This document shows positions 1-12,670 of a stretch of 64,000 nucleotides of DNA, piece after piece. A program made the translations under genes and the position numbers. The stretch is from Sesamum alatum (taxonomy: Eukaryota > Streptophyta > Magnoliopsida > Lamiales > Pedaliaceae): contig JACGWO010000003.1 of the NCBI GenBank assembly GCA_034509735.1, positions 36,850,466-36,914,465 on the forward strand. Reading direction: 5' to 3'. Each line of letters opens with the position of its first letter. Within the stretch, counting starts at the first letter, position 1. Below the pieces are notes generated by a model. It was not told the DNA's origin, searched no databases, and saw nothing but the letters and a program-made list of their open reading frames with translations.

Positions 1-220
1 ATTATAAGAAATTCTTAATGTAATAATGCATATAATTATCGATTTTATTAAAAAAATAAATAATATTATTATTTTTCATGATGTAACATAATTGCTGGAG
101 TTCGTGCTAATATAAATTTTTTGAATGAAATTATCAATTAAAATAAGTTGATTAATGATAAAGTTCATATCAAATTTGGGTGTTATATATTTTGTTAGAT
201 TGATCCAAAATAAAATAAAA

Positions 221-1358
221 GGAAAAAATACAATTACCTCCTCTGTGTTATGCACAATGTGCAAAAATTCTCCATGTAAAAAAAAAAGAAGAAGAGCAAT
301 TTACCCCCTTGTGTCTTTAGAAATGGTGCAAAAAACCCCTAAAGGCTGTGGTGGGATGCATGCGCTGACTGCGCGATTTTTACTTGATTTTTACTATTAA
401 AATATTATTTTTATTTTATTATTTATCTATAAATATTTCATTTATATATATTAATATATTTTTTATATTGTATATATTATATATTTATATATATTAATAA
501 TATAAATTTTATTTTTTTCCCCTTTCTTCTTCATCTTTCTGCTCCGCCTCCAATCCGCCAGCCATCCCCCAGTCGATCCGCCGCCGCCATACGCCTTCCC
601 CCTCAGCCCTGGCCTTTCCCCTTCCCCGGCCCCCTCCACATTGCTACCCCTCATTCCCGCAGCCTTTTCACGCGTCGTCCCCGCACCCCCTCCGCCGCAT
701 CGTTCCCGCCCCCCCTCCCCCTCCCCCTCCCCCTCCCCCACCCCCAGATCCCACGTCGCTCCCCCTCCCCCATTTATCCCCTCCACCGCAGCTCCCCCTC
801 CCGCCTATTTCCCTGCCGCTGCTCTTCCCCCTCCCCCAACGCCAGATCTCGCATCTCTTCCCCTCTTTCCATTGCTCCTACGCCTTCTCTCTTCCTCCTC
901 AGCCGTCGCCGCGGTCTTACCCTCCCCCTTAACAGTGTATATATATATATATTATTTATATTTTTATATAAAATATATTTTAATTGTATATATATAAATT
1001 ATATTTTTATTTTAATTTATATATAAGTTATTATATAATTTTAATTTTAATTTATATATATAAATTTATGAAAAAATTAAACCATTAATTTAAATTAAGT
1101 TAAATCTGAATCGTTGATCTATCAATCAAATTTGAACCATAGATTCAAATCAATCCATCAACTTTAAATAAAAATAAAAATATAATTTTAGAATTAAAAA
1201 AATAAAAAAATAAAAAATGGGCACGTGCACCTCACGCAATCGCGTGAGGGGCCTTTTTGCTTTTTGTTTAGAAACACAGGAGGATAAATTGTTACTATTT
1301 TTCACATGGGGATTTTTGCACATTTAGCATAACACATGGGGATAATTGCATTTTTCCC
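221..1358. mobile_element. Foldback Mutator-type element with GC-rich core
   Basis: The element is bounded by a 10-bp direct repeat, TAAAATAAAA, at 211-220 and 1359-1368. Its ends are inverted repeats: GGAAAAAATACAATTACC on the left, and the complement of the right end reads GGGAAAAATGCAATTATC. Similarity between the arms continues for roughly 130-150 bp (for example TGTGTTATG and AATGTGCAAAAAT in both). The interior is AT-rich except for about 400 bp (roughly 530-930) of C-rich sequence that reads as Pro-rich or Gly-rich peptide in several frames. I see no transposase. The long arms and 10-bp duplication indicate a non-autonomous Mutator-type element; the GC-rich core could be captured host DNA (Pack-MULE-like), which is inference. 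Confidence 0.75.
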
Positions 1359-1368
1359 TAAAATAAAA

Positions 1369-3549
1369 AGTTATTATTTTATATTGGATTGGTTAAATTG
1401 GATTAACACATGATCAAATACAACCCGTTAGCTAATGGATTCATGTCAATACCGACGGGCTACCATGTCAAACCCAACATGAGTGAAGCTAAGCTACTAA
1501 GTGTTGCTCATACGTATAAAAAGGGGTCTCCACCACATACACACAACACAACTCACTAAACGTATTCAACAAATCAAAAGGGATCAACTCCAAAACTCTC
1601 TGTCACTACGAAGCTCTACAAACACAAAGGTTTCACGTTTTCCTAGACAACAATCCCTCAAGGCCTTAATACGATATTTCAAAGTAGTACGTAGTTTTCT
1701 TCTACAAATCAAGTAGAGATTACGCATCCACATTCATAAACAAACTTTCAATTCTCGAGTCAAAATCCAAAACGAAAAATTAGAGAATAATCATAACTTA
1801 AAAAATCGTAACACTTTCTTTATTAAAACTTATAAAATACATTTGTATACATTTTTTTACTTTCATAATTGCAAACTCGAAATTTGTGTGATTCCCTTTC
1901 TAAATACCACTAAGCAAACATGACTAAGTGTAGCATGAATTTTGAAGTGTGAATGACAAGACCATTAATTCGGGTGGCACATGGTTATCGGTGGATTTCC
2001 AAGAATTGGACTACAAACATATAAATGATACCTATCAAACCCCCTCATATTGTTTGTGCAAATTTAAACAAAAAGACAAAACTTGCTCCCTTTGTCTCAT
2101 CACACCTCCATTATATTCTAAAGATCCAAGATATTCATACTCATATATATATTGTATGGTTAAGATAAATTAATAATACATAGCAAGCATATACAGTTAT
2201 ATAGAATTATTATTTGATCTTATTTAATTTAAAAAGAGAGACCAATTAATCAAAACTATTGGTTTCTGTTTCACTAGTAGATCATATGCTTCAATATACA
2301 CTTTTTAATAATAGCTCCAATATAATAACTCTCATTTAAATGACTTTCGTAAGATGATCTCGATTATAGCTTAATTTAAACATATTTTATGATGTCTTAA
2401 GAAAAAAAAAAAAAAGACAAAATTACATTTTGGATTCGGGTTCAGATAGGGTAATGCACGCCAATTTATATATTCAGTCTCTTTTTTTTTTACGAAATTA
2501 GTTCTAAACATATCACATTTGATTATTTTTTGGTAAATTTAATAATGTATTGACAATGTCAGTACCTTCATACTAGAGTAGATATCATTTTTCGTCTTCT
2601 AATTATGAGTCGTTAAGATCAAAATTGTCAACACATAATTATATTTGTCAAAAAAGAACCAAATTGAATATGTTCAAAACTAAATTTATCAAAAAGATGA
2701 CTAAATATGAAACTAGAGTAATTTATAAGGCTAAAAGTGCAAACGACCTATAATTACAAAGCTGAAAATTTTGTCGAAAATATAAACAATTTATGATATA
2801 GCTAGAGACTGATACAAGACTTGCAATATTTATTTATTTATTTATTTTTTTGGTTTACACAAGACTTGCAATATAACTATACGAGTTGCGTATCTTATAT
2901 TGAAAGTATTCCAAAATTATCGCTCACAGCGTTCTCCGAAATTGAACATTTCACTTACGTCATATATACATAAATAACATTTAATGTATATAATTTAATT
3001 TGAAATATTATGATCAATTAATAATGAAAAGATCAGAAAGTAACGTTGTTGGGGGTGTGGAACCGCTTGGACTGCCGCTTGCTTCGCCCCCTACATTTCA
3101 TAATTTTCTGCATTTATTTACTGAAATTAATTTTAAAAAAAAGTTTATATTTTTAGTCCTATATTTTAGAGTTTTTTCAGTTTAACCTCATTTATCATAT
3201 TTTTGTACTATAAGTTAAATTTTTTTCAATTTTATTCTTTATATGCATTTTTCGTCTGACAGATAATGAAAATTGTAAGAAAAATAAACGTGAGTCTACT
3301 AATGATTTTGTTAATTATTGGACGAAAAATACATGTAAATATTAAAATTAAAAATAATTCAATTTATAGAATTAAATATGAATTATTTTATAGAATCAAA
3401 ATAAATAGGACTAAATTAAAATATGTGGCAACATATCTTGCCAAAAATGCGATCTTTCCTTAAAATCATCTCTCTCGGTCTCTCTCCACAAATCTCCAAC
3501 CCACACAAAATTTGAAACAGTTCCAGTCGTCCGTCTCCATCTCTGGTCC
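1369..3549. other. Gene-free AT-rich interval
   Basis: I see no coding gene. At 1515-1545 a TATAAAAA stretch is followed by a CA-rich tract, which looks like an LTR or isolated promoter remnant, but no LTR partner is visible. About 2415-2775 is a diverged foldback related to the element at 56117-56498: both arms carry 'gacaaaatt' and 'aaattagt/actaaatt' motifs. About 3140-3460 is another foldback with 'ttttagtccta' near its left end and 'ataggactaaatt' near its right. The rest is unremarkable AT-rich DNA. Confidence 0.5.
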
Positions 3550-4019
3550 ACTGTAAGAACACACCCTATAATAAGAAGTTCAACGCCAGACAGACCAATC
3601 AATTCAGTTTCACGAAACGCCGGAGCCGGAGAGTCGGACATTCAACAATTTCCTTCCCTACTATTCCGGAAGACAACCTTAATTTATCCTTTCCCAGAAA
3701 TTTAAAACAACAAGAAACAAACCCGACATTTGCCGTCTCTGCTCTGTTCCCCGGCCCCTGCACACCTCCCTGTGAATGCGACGTCGTTGGGTCTCTGCAC
3801 ATCGTTGATTCCGTTTCTTCCACAATTTGCTGGTGGGATTTCGTGAACTATCAACTGATCCTTGAAGGGTTTCGTTTTTTTTTTTTTTTGGTTTTATTTC
3901 CTTTTGCTCAAATTGATTCTGTAGTTGTAGGGCGGCGGAAATTCTCCCGCCGTGTGTTTGTGGAGGAAGAAAAAACTGGAGAGGCGGAGGAAATTGATCG
4001 AGGAGTCAAATAATTAGCG

Positions 4020-4493
4020 ATGAGAAAGCAAGCCGCGCTCCAGACGGGAATGTCGATGGCGGACCGGCGGCAGCCGCTGTTGGCGGGCGCGGATTATTCG
4101 TCGCGGGGAGGCGTGAGGAATAACGCTAGTCTAGCGGAGGTGGCGGGTGGGACAGCGGCGGAGTGCGCGGCGGTGTGCTGCTGCTGCCCCTGCGGCCTGG
4201 TGAATCTCCTCGTGCTGGCCGTGTACAAGGTGCCGGCAGGGCTGTGTCGGAAGGCTCTGAGAAAGAAACGCCGCCGCAAGCTGATGAAGATGGGAGTGCT
4301 GCCGCGGCGGAACTGCCACTGCGATGAGCATGAGCTCGAAATCCACCCCGTAACCGCTCCGCTCTCCATGGTAAGTTCTCTGGAGTCGGCGGCGGAATCA
4401 GAAAAAGAAGTGGTCGAGCTTGATAAGGAAATGCTGGACAAGTTTTTCAGCGGCGGTTTCTGGCGGAGCTCTTCCCGGAGAAATGAAATCTAA
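4020..4493 (+). CDS. Small Cys-rich plant protein of unknown function (At3g11690/At5g06380-like)
   Basis: Single-exon reading frame of 157 codons. The protein has a polar N-terminus ending in a Pro/Leu patch (RRQPLL), then a cysteine cluster at residues 49-58 (CAAVCCCCPC), a hydrophobic stretch around 59-74, a strongly basic run (KKRRRK, about 82-87), a CHC motif near residues 99-101 and an acidic C-terminus. The Cys cluster beside a hydrophobic segment suggests S-acylation or membrane association, but this is inference. Coding DNA is GC-rich against AT-rich flanks, and a C/T-rich leader precedes it from about 3470. The first ATG is used here; the ATGs at codons 11 and 13 (MSMADRRQPLL) are plausible alternatives. 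I recall Arabidopsis relatives annotated only as hypothetical proteins lying beside FLA17 and FLA18, which matches the FLA gene downstream in this window. Confidence 0.85.
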   Translation: MRKQAALQTGMSMADRRQPLLAGADYSSRGGVRNNASLAEVAGGTAAECAAVCCCCPCGLVNLLVLAVYKVPAGLCRKALRKKRRRKLMKMGVLPRRNCHCDEHELEIHPVTAPLSMVSSLESAAESEKEVVELDKEMLDKFFSGGFWRSSSRRNEI

Positions 4494-5718
4494 GCACAGT
4501 TCCGATAAAAAAAAAGAAAGAAAAAAAAAGGAAAAAGAAGAAGAAAAAAGAAAAAGAATTACTGCGTCATTAATTACAATTACAATTACTGTGTTTCACT
4601 GTTGGTTGGTGAATTTCTTTTAACCAATCAGAAAATACTGATGATTTCTTCTTCTATTCACTTTTCTTTTTTTTTTTTTTTTTTTTTAACATTTTTTTAT
4701 CTTCGTGTTTGTACAGATGACGAAAATATGTTGGTCTGATGCTAGAATGATCTTCGGGAAATTTTGACACTAGCATATTAGTTTAGCTAGGCGATGCAGT
4801 ACTACAATATTGTCTTTCTCATACTACTATAGTTTTTATTATTCAATATATACGATTTATTACATAATTTTGAAATATTTAATAATTGATTTAAAATATA
4901 TATATAGTGAAATGATACAAAGAAGCACATTAATAGAAACTTGTGGTACCGCGTGGTGTGTTTATTACACTTCGATACTTTTTCTAGATGATAATTATCA
5001 TATCATGATGTTGAAATTGACCCCAATTCGATGTGGACATAAATGCTTATTATTAATTATTGAGACTTAGAAGGAATGTGTGTGAATGATTTGTTGGCTT
5101 CAATTTATGAGTTTTGCGTGGAGACAAGAAGAAAATTCCAGATGATGACCATACTATAAAATTAGGTACACTAATATATTTTTTTTTCATTTTATATTCT
5201 ATTATAATGTATAGATTTTTATATATTAACTGACGTGTGATATGATACTTCATAAAAATACATAAATTTCTTAAAATATCACGAAAATACTCGAACAAAC
5301 TTCGGATCATTGTTCTTTTTTCTCAAGTTAGATCCATTTGTATCCGAGCAAACTTGGTTATTGGTTTTACTTAGAATTTACATGCCATTTCGAATCAATT
5401 GGTCTAAAGTGAAAAATAGACCATAGCCGAGGGGCACGAGGAATGTTATGAACAGGTTGGGGGTAAAAAGTAAGTGAGTGTTAGAGTGTTGGTGGCATTG
5501 ATCAGGTGTTGTAGTTTAGGAATGAATGAAGGGTCGATGTCGGAAGCTCCGAAGGGTAAGAGTCCCAGGTGGTTTCAGAAGCAGCAACACTCTGAAAATG
5601 GTCCCCCTCTTCACATGCAAAAAGGACCTCAAATGACACGTCCAATGCCTACACCCTCTCTCCATTACATTCGCTCCCCATCCACAAATCTCAAGTGAGT
5701 AACTTGACAAGGTGATCT
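4494..5718. other. 3' flank and intergenic DNA
   Basis: This begins with a purine-rich 3' UTR (AAAGAAAG runs, 4507-4556) and a long T tract at about 4668-4687. No gene is seen. The 5470-5700 stretch has nearly balanced base composition and open frames on both strands, but no recognisable protein or RNA. Confidence 0.45.
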
Positions 5719-6023
5719 CGACAAAGTTATATTTTTAGTCTCGTAGGATAGAATGTTCAATATTTTTAGTTTCTTATTTTATGGGATTTTCAGGGTAGTC
5801 CAAAATTTTGAAAAAGTCAATATATTTAGTCTTTCGTTTTATGGAATTTTTAAAATAATTTCAAAATTGAGAAACTCGACATGTTTGGTCCTCTGCTTTG
5901 TGGATTACGGAACTAAATGTGTCGAGTTTTTCTAATTTTAGGATCATTTTGAAAATATCGTAAAACATAAGACTAAAAATGTTGAATCCTCTATCTTATG
6001 GGACTAAAAGTGTAATTTCGTCG
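5719..6023. mobile_element. 305-bp foldback MITE, Mutator-type
   Basis: The ends are inverted: CGACAAAGTTATATTTTTAG on the left, and the complement of the right end is CGACGAAATTACACTTTTAG. The arms fold along most of their length; 'aaactcgacatgtttggtcc' and its near complement lie near the centre. It is flanked by GGTGATCT (5711-5718) and GGTGATTT (6024-6031), an 8-bp duplication with one mismatch. No coding capacity. It is related in its ends to the element at 56117-56498. Confidence 0.65.
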
Positions 6024-6129
6024 GGTGATTTGGTAAAAACCTCAAAAAAGACACTTACACCCCTGGAAAAAGTTTATAAGATATAGCGAAGATCTTCATC
6101 TTTTTCTCCAAGTTGGGTTGCAACCCGAC

Positions 6130-6480
6130 TTAATCGGTCGAAAACCCAACACTACAACCGTTGATGCTACTATTCAAGGCTCGAGGAGCTTTCACGTAGA
6201 CCTGTAAGGGCCAGTACAATTGTCTACTATAAATAAGGGGTGTTTCCCATTCATAAGGTATGCACTTTCGGAGGGTTAGTTGGGAGCCATCCAGCAAGAC
6301 TAATCGTGCTGCAGATTGACCTATTATTAGATCTATACCAACGATATTTGGAAAGCGATTGCACACGTTACGAACACTTGGCATCCAAATCAACAATCAC
6401 CCTTGACCCGAACAAGAACTATACATACAAGTGACTCTTACATGTAATAATATTAAGAAAGTGGAGGGATCCGAGTCCAT
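6130..6480 (+). repeat. Possible LTR/leader fragment of a retrotransposon
   Basis: A TATAAATAAGGGG motif (about 6228-6240) is followed by about 200 bp of mixed-composition sequence ending in a 'cttggcatccaaatcaacaa' stretch. The pattern is like the promoter-R-U5-primer-binding region of a plant LTR element. No partner LTR and no gag/pol reading frame is seen, so this is only a suggestion; an unrelated promoter remnant is equally possible. Confidence 0.25.
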
Positions 6481-9400
6481 GAAATTTGAGTCAATTCTCG
6501 TACTAAACTATGATACAAAATTAATGACTATATGGTGTGGACAAAAGTTGCTGGATCACACATAGGATAGCTTTGTTCTTTTTCGTTACCATGCCACATT
6601 TACACACCATTGACTCTCTTTCTCGTGATCTTGGAGATATTCTCTGTGAATTTTAATATGATAAAGAATCAATAATGTTAAAATATGATTGGCCCCGCAG
6701 CTGTTTTTCCTTAGATCCGGTCCAAAAATGTTGACCACAGAGCTTTTTTGATACAAGATTCTTCAATCATATCCTGAATTTAAGAATGTAATAAAATGCA
6801 GGAAAAGGGGAGGCTCGTTATTTCATGTTGACGTTGTTGTCACCTTTTGCTTTTAGTCCTGACCCAATTTTCTGGCTGCTCCATTTTGTTCAAGCGGACA
6901 GAAAATCCAAGCTGAAACCCCCCAAAATTACCTTTGCACTTTTCACCATAAAATCCTCCTTTATTTTGCTTGATGCAGAAATATTGTATTGTATGGTTAA
7001 TTAATTAATTATCCTTTTACATGGCAATGGATCCGGGTCAAATTAAATGAATTTTGAGGTGGAATGGGTCTCAGATTTTTTTGCTGACCGATTCGGACCG
7101 GACCCGAACATAATTATTGTAATAATTATTTTTTTTTTTAAGTTTTGGAATTTTGAGTTTTGAGTATTTTTATTTGCATGTTTCATTTATTTGAAAATTA
7201 TGATTTTAAATGAAGTATGGAAGATATTTGTATCTGAATGCAAAATAATGTATTTTGTTTATCTTTCATACGTTATGTAATAAATATGTTGTGGTTATGA
7301 CTATTTGGTTCAAAATAACAATTATGAAAAATCACATGAATTGATCCATTGGCAAGTATTAACACTCTCAACTATTTTATGGTCCATATGAATAATGCCA
7401 TAAAATTTTATTTAAGAAAATATTTATTATTTAAAAATAAATTAAAAATAATTTTAACACAATTAATCGGGGTGGGTTGTGATTTTTAAGGCGTCCAGAA
7501 CAAGTCTTTACACAAGGCGAGTCTGTGTTCTCTCAAAACAAAGAGGAGCGGGTCTCAAGTCCGCCGCAACTTGCCCTAGACCTGCATCGCTGCCAATCCT
7601 AATTATTCAATCTCGTTGTGCTAAGGTAAACCCTCTCGAAATTCATATCTCGATTAGATTTTAGACCATTTATTACTTTTTGAGAATTACAAGCGACTTA
7701 CCACTTAACTCAACCACCTTAAAATCTTTAGAAGGCGGAGAACATTACTTTATTGCTACACTTGGGACTTGGCTTTGTTAGAAAAAAAAATTAAATTCCC
7801 TTTTAAAAAAAGAAATTAAATATTATCAAAAGTAAAATAAGAATTATTATTAATTATTTCTTTTAAATTTCAATTTTTCAGTTTAGTTTCAATTTTCTGT
7901 GCTAATTAATAGAAAAAAATTGAATCCCGGTTTTTTAAAATATATATTATTATATTATAAATGTATATAAATATATAAATTAAAATTATATATATAAACT
8001 TAAATTTATTTATTTATAATTGATTTAACTTATTAACTTAAACAAATTAAGTAATCATTAATATTGAGTTGTTGAATTTAAATATTTGTATTCATGATAT
8101 TTTGAATTATTAACTAGTGCATTTTAGACTTTTACTTGGATTTGATTTAGGTTGTATTTTAGACTTTTATTTAGATTTAGTTTTGGTTGTACATTTTATT
8201 TTATAAATTTTTAAATTATTTTGGAGTTTGGACAAATAATTTTGCATGCATAAAATCAATTAAAGACATTCTTTTTGACAAATGATATAGGTGAATTCAG
8301 TATAAAATCAAAACAAATTGAACTGAATCGATTATTTCGATTCGATATTTGGTATACCATTTCAGCTTATCAAATTTTCGATTAACTGAAAACATCAGTT
8401 CAGTTCGATTCAATTAATCGAATTGAACACCCCTAGTTAACAATGTGCGGTCTTCTAACTTCTTAAGTTTTGGTAAGCCAAACAAATGAGAAAATGAAAG
8501 GATGAAAACCTTAAACTCCAATCATATTGTTTTTGTGCAAAATAAGTATTGAGACTAAATCCTACTAATTAATTAAGTGAATTCATTTAAGTAAATTCCT
8601 GCCAAAATTGGGTAGGTGGATAAAATAAAGATTATATTTGTATTAATTCTCATGTCAGATTTTTCATTTTTGTAAGAAAATGTTATTTGTTAAATTTGTA
8701 TTTAGAATTAATCTAATGTGTAATATTCATGGAAGTATTTTAAAAAGCTTGAACACAAATTATGTCAAGAAATAACTACTTACTTGATCTTAATGATATC
8801 ATGTTCTTTTTTGTCATTTTATCAATAAAAAAAACATATTATACTAAATACTCTAACGTCTTAATTATTCTAATATGTGGAAGCATTTTACAAGTTTTAA
8901 TATATTATATTATCCAAACGCTTTAAAAGTTTATTTTTAAAATAAGATATAATATCTTATAAGCTTATAAAATATTTTATAAAATATTAAAAATTTATAA
9001 AATGTTTTAAATAAGTTTCAAATCTGCACCCTGCTAGTAATTATAATCTTATTTTGTTTTAATTGGTTATTGCTCGTATGACTTCTTTAAAGAAATTTGT
9101 TTCACGTTGATGTTACACTTTTGAGTACTTAAATCTGAAAAAGATTGAATTAGCTTGAAATCAAAGATATGCTAGATCGTCCTAGTTAAAAGTCTTCTAT
9201 ACTTAAATAAGATGGAATTTTAAAATAAACTAAGGGATCTAAAAATTAGATTTACATATGATACTTGCATACTCATGAAACGTTATTTATTGATATTTAT
9301 AGAAATTGTCTGTATCGGAATATAATGAAATTCGATGTCATTCATGTGAATTTGTATCCACATGACTGCGAATCTTAGATTAATACATAATGATGATATC

Positions 9401-9867
9401 ATGTGCGATTTAACATCTGATAGTTTATGTAAGTACAAACTCACGTGGACGACATCACTAAAACCAATGAACATATATCGTACACACACAGATCTATGAT
9501 CCCTAGAGCACTTTCATGATTGAAAATTGATGAACCAATTTCTCATATTGGGTTGGATCGAGTAAAATGTAATGTTTATCGTATTTTGTAAATTATTTTT
9601 CTTTTTTAATGTATTTAATATAGAAACCCCATAAAAAAAAAACAATTGGAATCAAGTGGAAAAAAGAAACCACAAGACTTAGGAGATTTTTGACCTATTT
9701 TCTCATCAACCGTATCTCATATTCAATATCCAAATCTGAACGGGCCCTTGACACTGGAAAAAAAAATTAATATTAACTATATTTTTAATGATTATGACTA
9801 AAAATTATGGTAAATAATTATTATTAATTATGGTTAAATAAAAATTGATGTAAAAACTAGCTTTTCC
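6481..9867. other. Gene-free AT-rich interval
   Basis: No gene seen. About 8290-8450 holds a decayed repeat whose right end reads 'cgaattgaacacccctag', like the ends of hAT-type small elements, but without a clear target duplication. About 9345-9480 is one copy of a dispersed repeat also present in the intron of the FLA gene (about 27255-27370). The 7480-7650 stretch is less AT-rich but shows nothing recognisable. Confidence 0.4.
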
Positions 9868-10091
9868 ACTACGAAAAACTTATTTGCCACGGCTTTTAGC
9901 CGTGGTGAAAACATTCGCCATGGCTTTTAGCCATGGCAAATATTTTCGCAAGCCATGGCAAATATTTTCGCCACCCTCGCAAAACCACGGCCGACAACCA
10001 TTGCGTAGCCGTGATCAATAACTATTCGCAATGCTTATTTAGTATTAATCATGACAATTTACCATAGTTAAAGATCATATTTTTTGTAGTG
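9868..10091. mobile_element. Small CACTA-like non-autonomous element
   Basis: The left end reads CACTACGAAAAAC and the right end ...TTTTTTGTAGTG (complement CACTACAAAAAA), matching the CACTA-superfamily terminus. Just inside the left end is the palindromic unit CCACGGCTTTTAGCCGTGG, repeated in variant form (CCATGGCTTTTAGCCATGG), followed by two 'gcaaatattttcgc' units. Such subterminal repeats are usual for CACTA elements. A 3-bp target duplication is not evident. Related AT-rich sequence lies around 29640-29920, 30660-31000 and 41680-41985. Confidence 0.55.
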
Positions 10092-10229
10092 TGATGAACA
10101 CATTTAATACACATTTAATTACTGAATTTTTAATTGCCGCAATTATTAGTTTGGACTTCTCAATAAGCTGTTGATATTTATATAACAATAAATATTATAA
10201 AATGGAAAAACAACATTATCTACTCAAAA

Positions 10230-10400
10230 TTAGACTTCTTGTGTGGTTTTTGGCGTAATATTATTGGTCAACTCTACAAGCAAAAGGTTATGTATTTAAG
10301 TCTCAACAGATATGTGAATATTAAATTTTCTTTAATTGCGTGAGTTTATAATAGTTTGTTATTTCCTTTTATTAAAATATTAAATTCTTGATTGATATGT
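10230..10400 (+). repeat. Degenerate tRNA-derived SINE
   Basis: A B-box-like stretch, aggttatgtatttaagtctc, is preceded by A-box-like sequence and followed by the AT-rich body (tgtgaatatt...ttgatatgttgatatgatg) that resembles the clearer copy at 11440-11610. Decayed and short. Confidence 0.35.
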
Positions 10401-11439
10401 TGATATGATGATAATGATTATCATGCTTTCATGTTAAAAAAATTACAAACATTGATAGTTATATTCCGAGTTCAAGAAAATAAAATCAACGCTCTACTAC
10501 TCCGTTCACACATGCAATAAATCAACGTCAAATACAACTACTCAGTATATACATATTTAGTTATTTACCAATGATCTCTTAGAGTATGTTTGGTTAGGAA
10601 GAAAACTGGAAATATAAGAGAAGTGAAAGTAAAAGAGAATGTATAAGAAAAAGTTTAGTGTTTGGTTTGGGGAAGAGATAGAGGGAAACTAAAACTCGAT
10701 GTATATGAAATTCCTTTAGAGTTCAATTTCGTTTCTGTTCAAATTTGGGCGAAAAAGTGAAAGTATAAAGCCCAAAAGACAAAAAAAATACATATTTTAT
10801 TTTTATTTACTCTATTGCCCATATATATATATATATTCTACTCCAATTCTTTTCTCATCCCCGCTGATTATACCGTACATAATCACCAGAAAAAAGATAA
10901 CCAAATCGTTGAAAAACTACTATGTTGAAGTCAACAATCCGGTAAACACACTTTGCATTTGCGATTTTTCAGAATTTTTTATTGCTAATTTGGTATTAAT
11001 TTTGATTGAATAATCATTTCCCGTAACCGTGTTCTCTCTTCCGCTGCTGACACGAGTATTTTTTATTTTATTTAAATTGAATAGTTTAGCATAAATAAAC
11101 AATATTCATTTTGATGAATATTTTTATTAATAAAAAACATTATTGTTCTTGTTTGATATATATTTTTATTACTAAGATTTTTAGATATTAGTATAATATT
11201 AACTTGTATATCTTCTAATACAAAATGAAGAGAAAGAGTTAAACTGTAAAATTATAAAAATTTGTCTTTTCTTCTCAATCTAATATTCTCGTACCAAACA
11301 AAGGAAAGTATTTGAGATCTAGTCCCATTCCAATCATACCAAACAACTTGAATGAAAACTAATATTTTTTCCCTCATCTTTCCCCTCCCCCTCCCCCTCC
11401 GTCTTTCACTTTCCTTTTCCTCTCATTTGAATCAAATGT

Positions 11440-11610
11440 ACTCTTAATTTAGTGGTTAAGGTTAAGGTCTCACAATTTAATTTGATGTTATGGGTTCAAG
11501 TCCCACCAAATATGTGATTGTTATCTCATTTTTATGTAAATTTATTGTAATTGTTATTTCATAATTCTAGTTATATTGATATATTAATTGAATCAATGTA
11601 CTAAATATTA
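11440..11610 (+). repeat. tRNA-derived SINE
   Basis: A-box-like 'agtggttaaggttaaggtc' is followed about 35 bp later by a B box, gggttcaagtcccacc. The body, 'ttatgtaaatttattgtaat...ttatattgatatattaa', recurs on the minus strand at about 42780-42960 (there ttatgtaaatttattgtgat) and, more diverged, at about 40070-40240. This is the arrangement of a plant SINE with an internal Pol III promoter. Confidence 0.55.
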
Positions 11611-11985
11611 CTACGTACAGGAATATATCGATTCAATATCTATTTTCATGAACTAATTTTTACTTGCGTCATTGAGTGGTATAATGTTATCCACATGCCA
11701 CTAATAATAGTTTTTATGAGCTATAAATTAGATGCTCGTAAATATACCTTTTCCTCATTCGTAATTTTCTATTCATATATGCATATCTAAAAGTATTTTT
11801 TATTAATTAAATAAATATGATAAAAATTTAAATCACACGTACACAACCAATATATTTCGATGTCCATTTAGTTATTTTAATAAAAAATTGAGTAGCCATA
11901 AAAATCTAAAAGAAATAATTACATTTATATTTTAATATATAATTTAGTTACACAAATCACTCATGTTTTTTGTATAATTACAAAG

Positions 11986-12225
11986 GATAATTGTAAAAAA
12001 CCCCATGCTTTCATTCATTTGCAAAATACTACCCCGTAGTTTCTAAATGTGCAAAAAAATTCCTCTATTTTGAAAAAGCATTCACCCTTCCCCGCATTTT
12101 TTTAACGAAAAGGAGTGTTTTTGCAGGATTTTAAATTTTATGGGGGCTTTTTAGGCTATTTAGAAACCACATGTAGGTTTTAACAATTTTTGTAAATCAT
12201 AGGGGTGTCTTATGCAATTTTTCTT
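11986..12225. mobile_element. 240-bp MITE nested inside another repeat
   Basis: AATTACAAAG occurs directly on both sides (11976-11985 and 12226-12235; TAATTACAAAG if one more base is counted). The left end GATAATTGTAAAAAACCCC and the complement of the right end (AAAAATTGCATAAGACACCCC) are related. The surrounding repeat continues uninterrupted if the insert and one duplication copy are removed: its paralogues at about 57140 ('cacaaaaattactattgacag') and 28885 lack the insert. No coding capacity. The 9-11 bp duplication indicates a Mutator-type MITE. Confidence 0.75.
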
Positions 12226-12235
12226 AATTACAAAG

Positions 12236-12670
12236 ATTACTATTGACAATAAAAAGGCAGAGGTGTTTGTCCAATGATGTTAATATTTTTGGAATGTGTA
12301 TAATTTTTCAAAAAATATGAATTATTTATCCAAATGACATTGACAATTTTGATGAGATATGCATAATTTTTCAAAAAATATAAATAAATTGTATAGATAT
12401 ATAATAGGTTAGGAATGTAAATATAATAATCTCAAATTTAAAAACAAATAAAAGCCCATGAGATATGGAGGTCTATTATTGCCAATTGGCACGTTTCAGA
12501 TGTCACCGAATCTAAAATCGGAATCATTGTAACCCAAATACTATTATTAATTAATATATCAAAACATTAGGCTAAAAATTTCAGAGCAATTATTGAAAAT
12601 AGGATTGCATTGCACCCCACCAAATAAAGGCCAAAAAATTTAATAAACAATTCCAATCATAGTATGTAAG
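12236..12670. repeat. Right part of host repeat and RHF2A upstream region
   Basis: From 12236 to about 12440 runs the right part of the AT-rich repeat that hosts the nested MITE (its left part is at about 11930-11985). It contains repeated 'aatttttcaaaaaatat' units. Other copies lie at about 24080-24330, 28811-29165 and 57080-57350. 12440-12670 is the presumed promoter of the RING gene; I see no convincing TATA box. A GA repeat at about 12676-12690 and CT repeats at 12720-12745 lie in the likely 5' UTR. Confidence 0.45.

Noticed and set aside
463..997. Gly-rich (minus) and Pro-rich (plus) open frames of 107-118 codons
   Set aside because: They are opposite readings of a C-rich low-complexity block inside a foldback element; no domain and no gene structure.
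1515..1720. LTR promoter or 71-codon gene
   Set aside because: TATA-like motif and CA-rich tract only; no LTR partner, no primer-binding site, no protein similarity.
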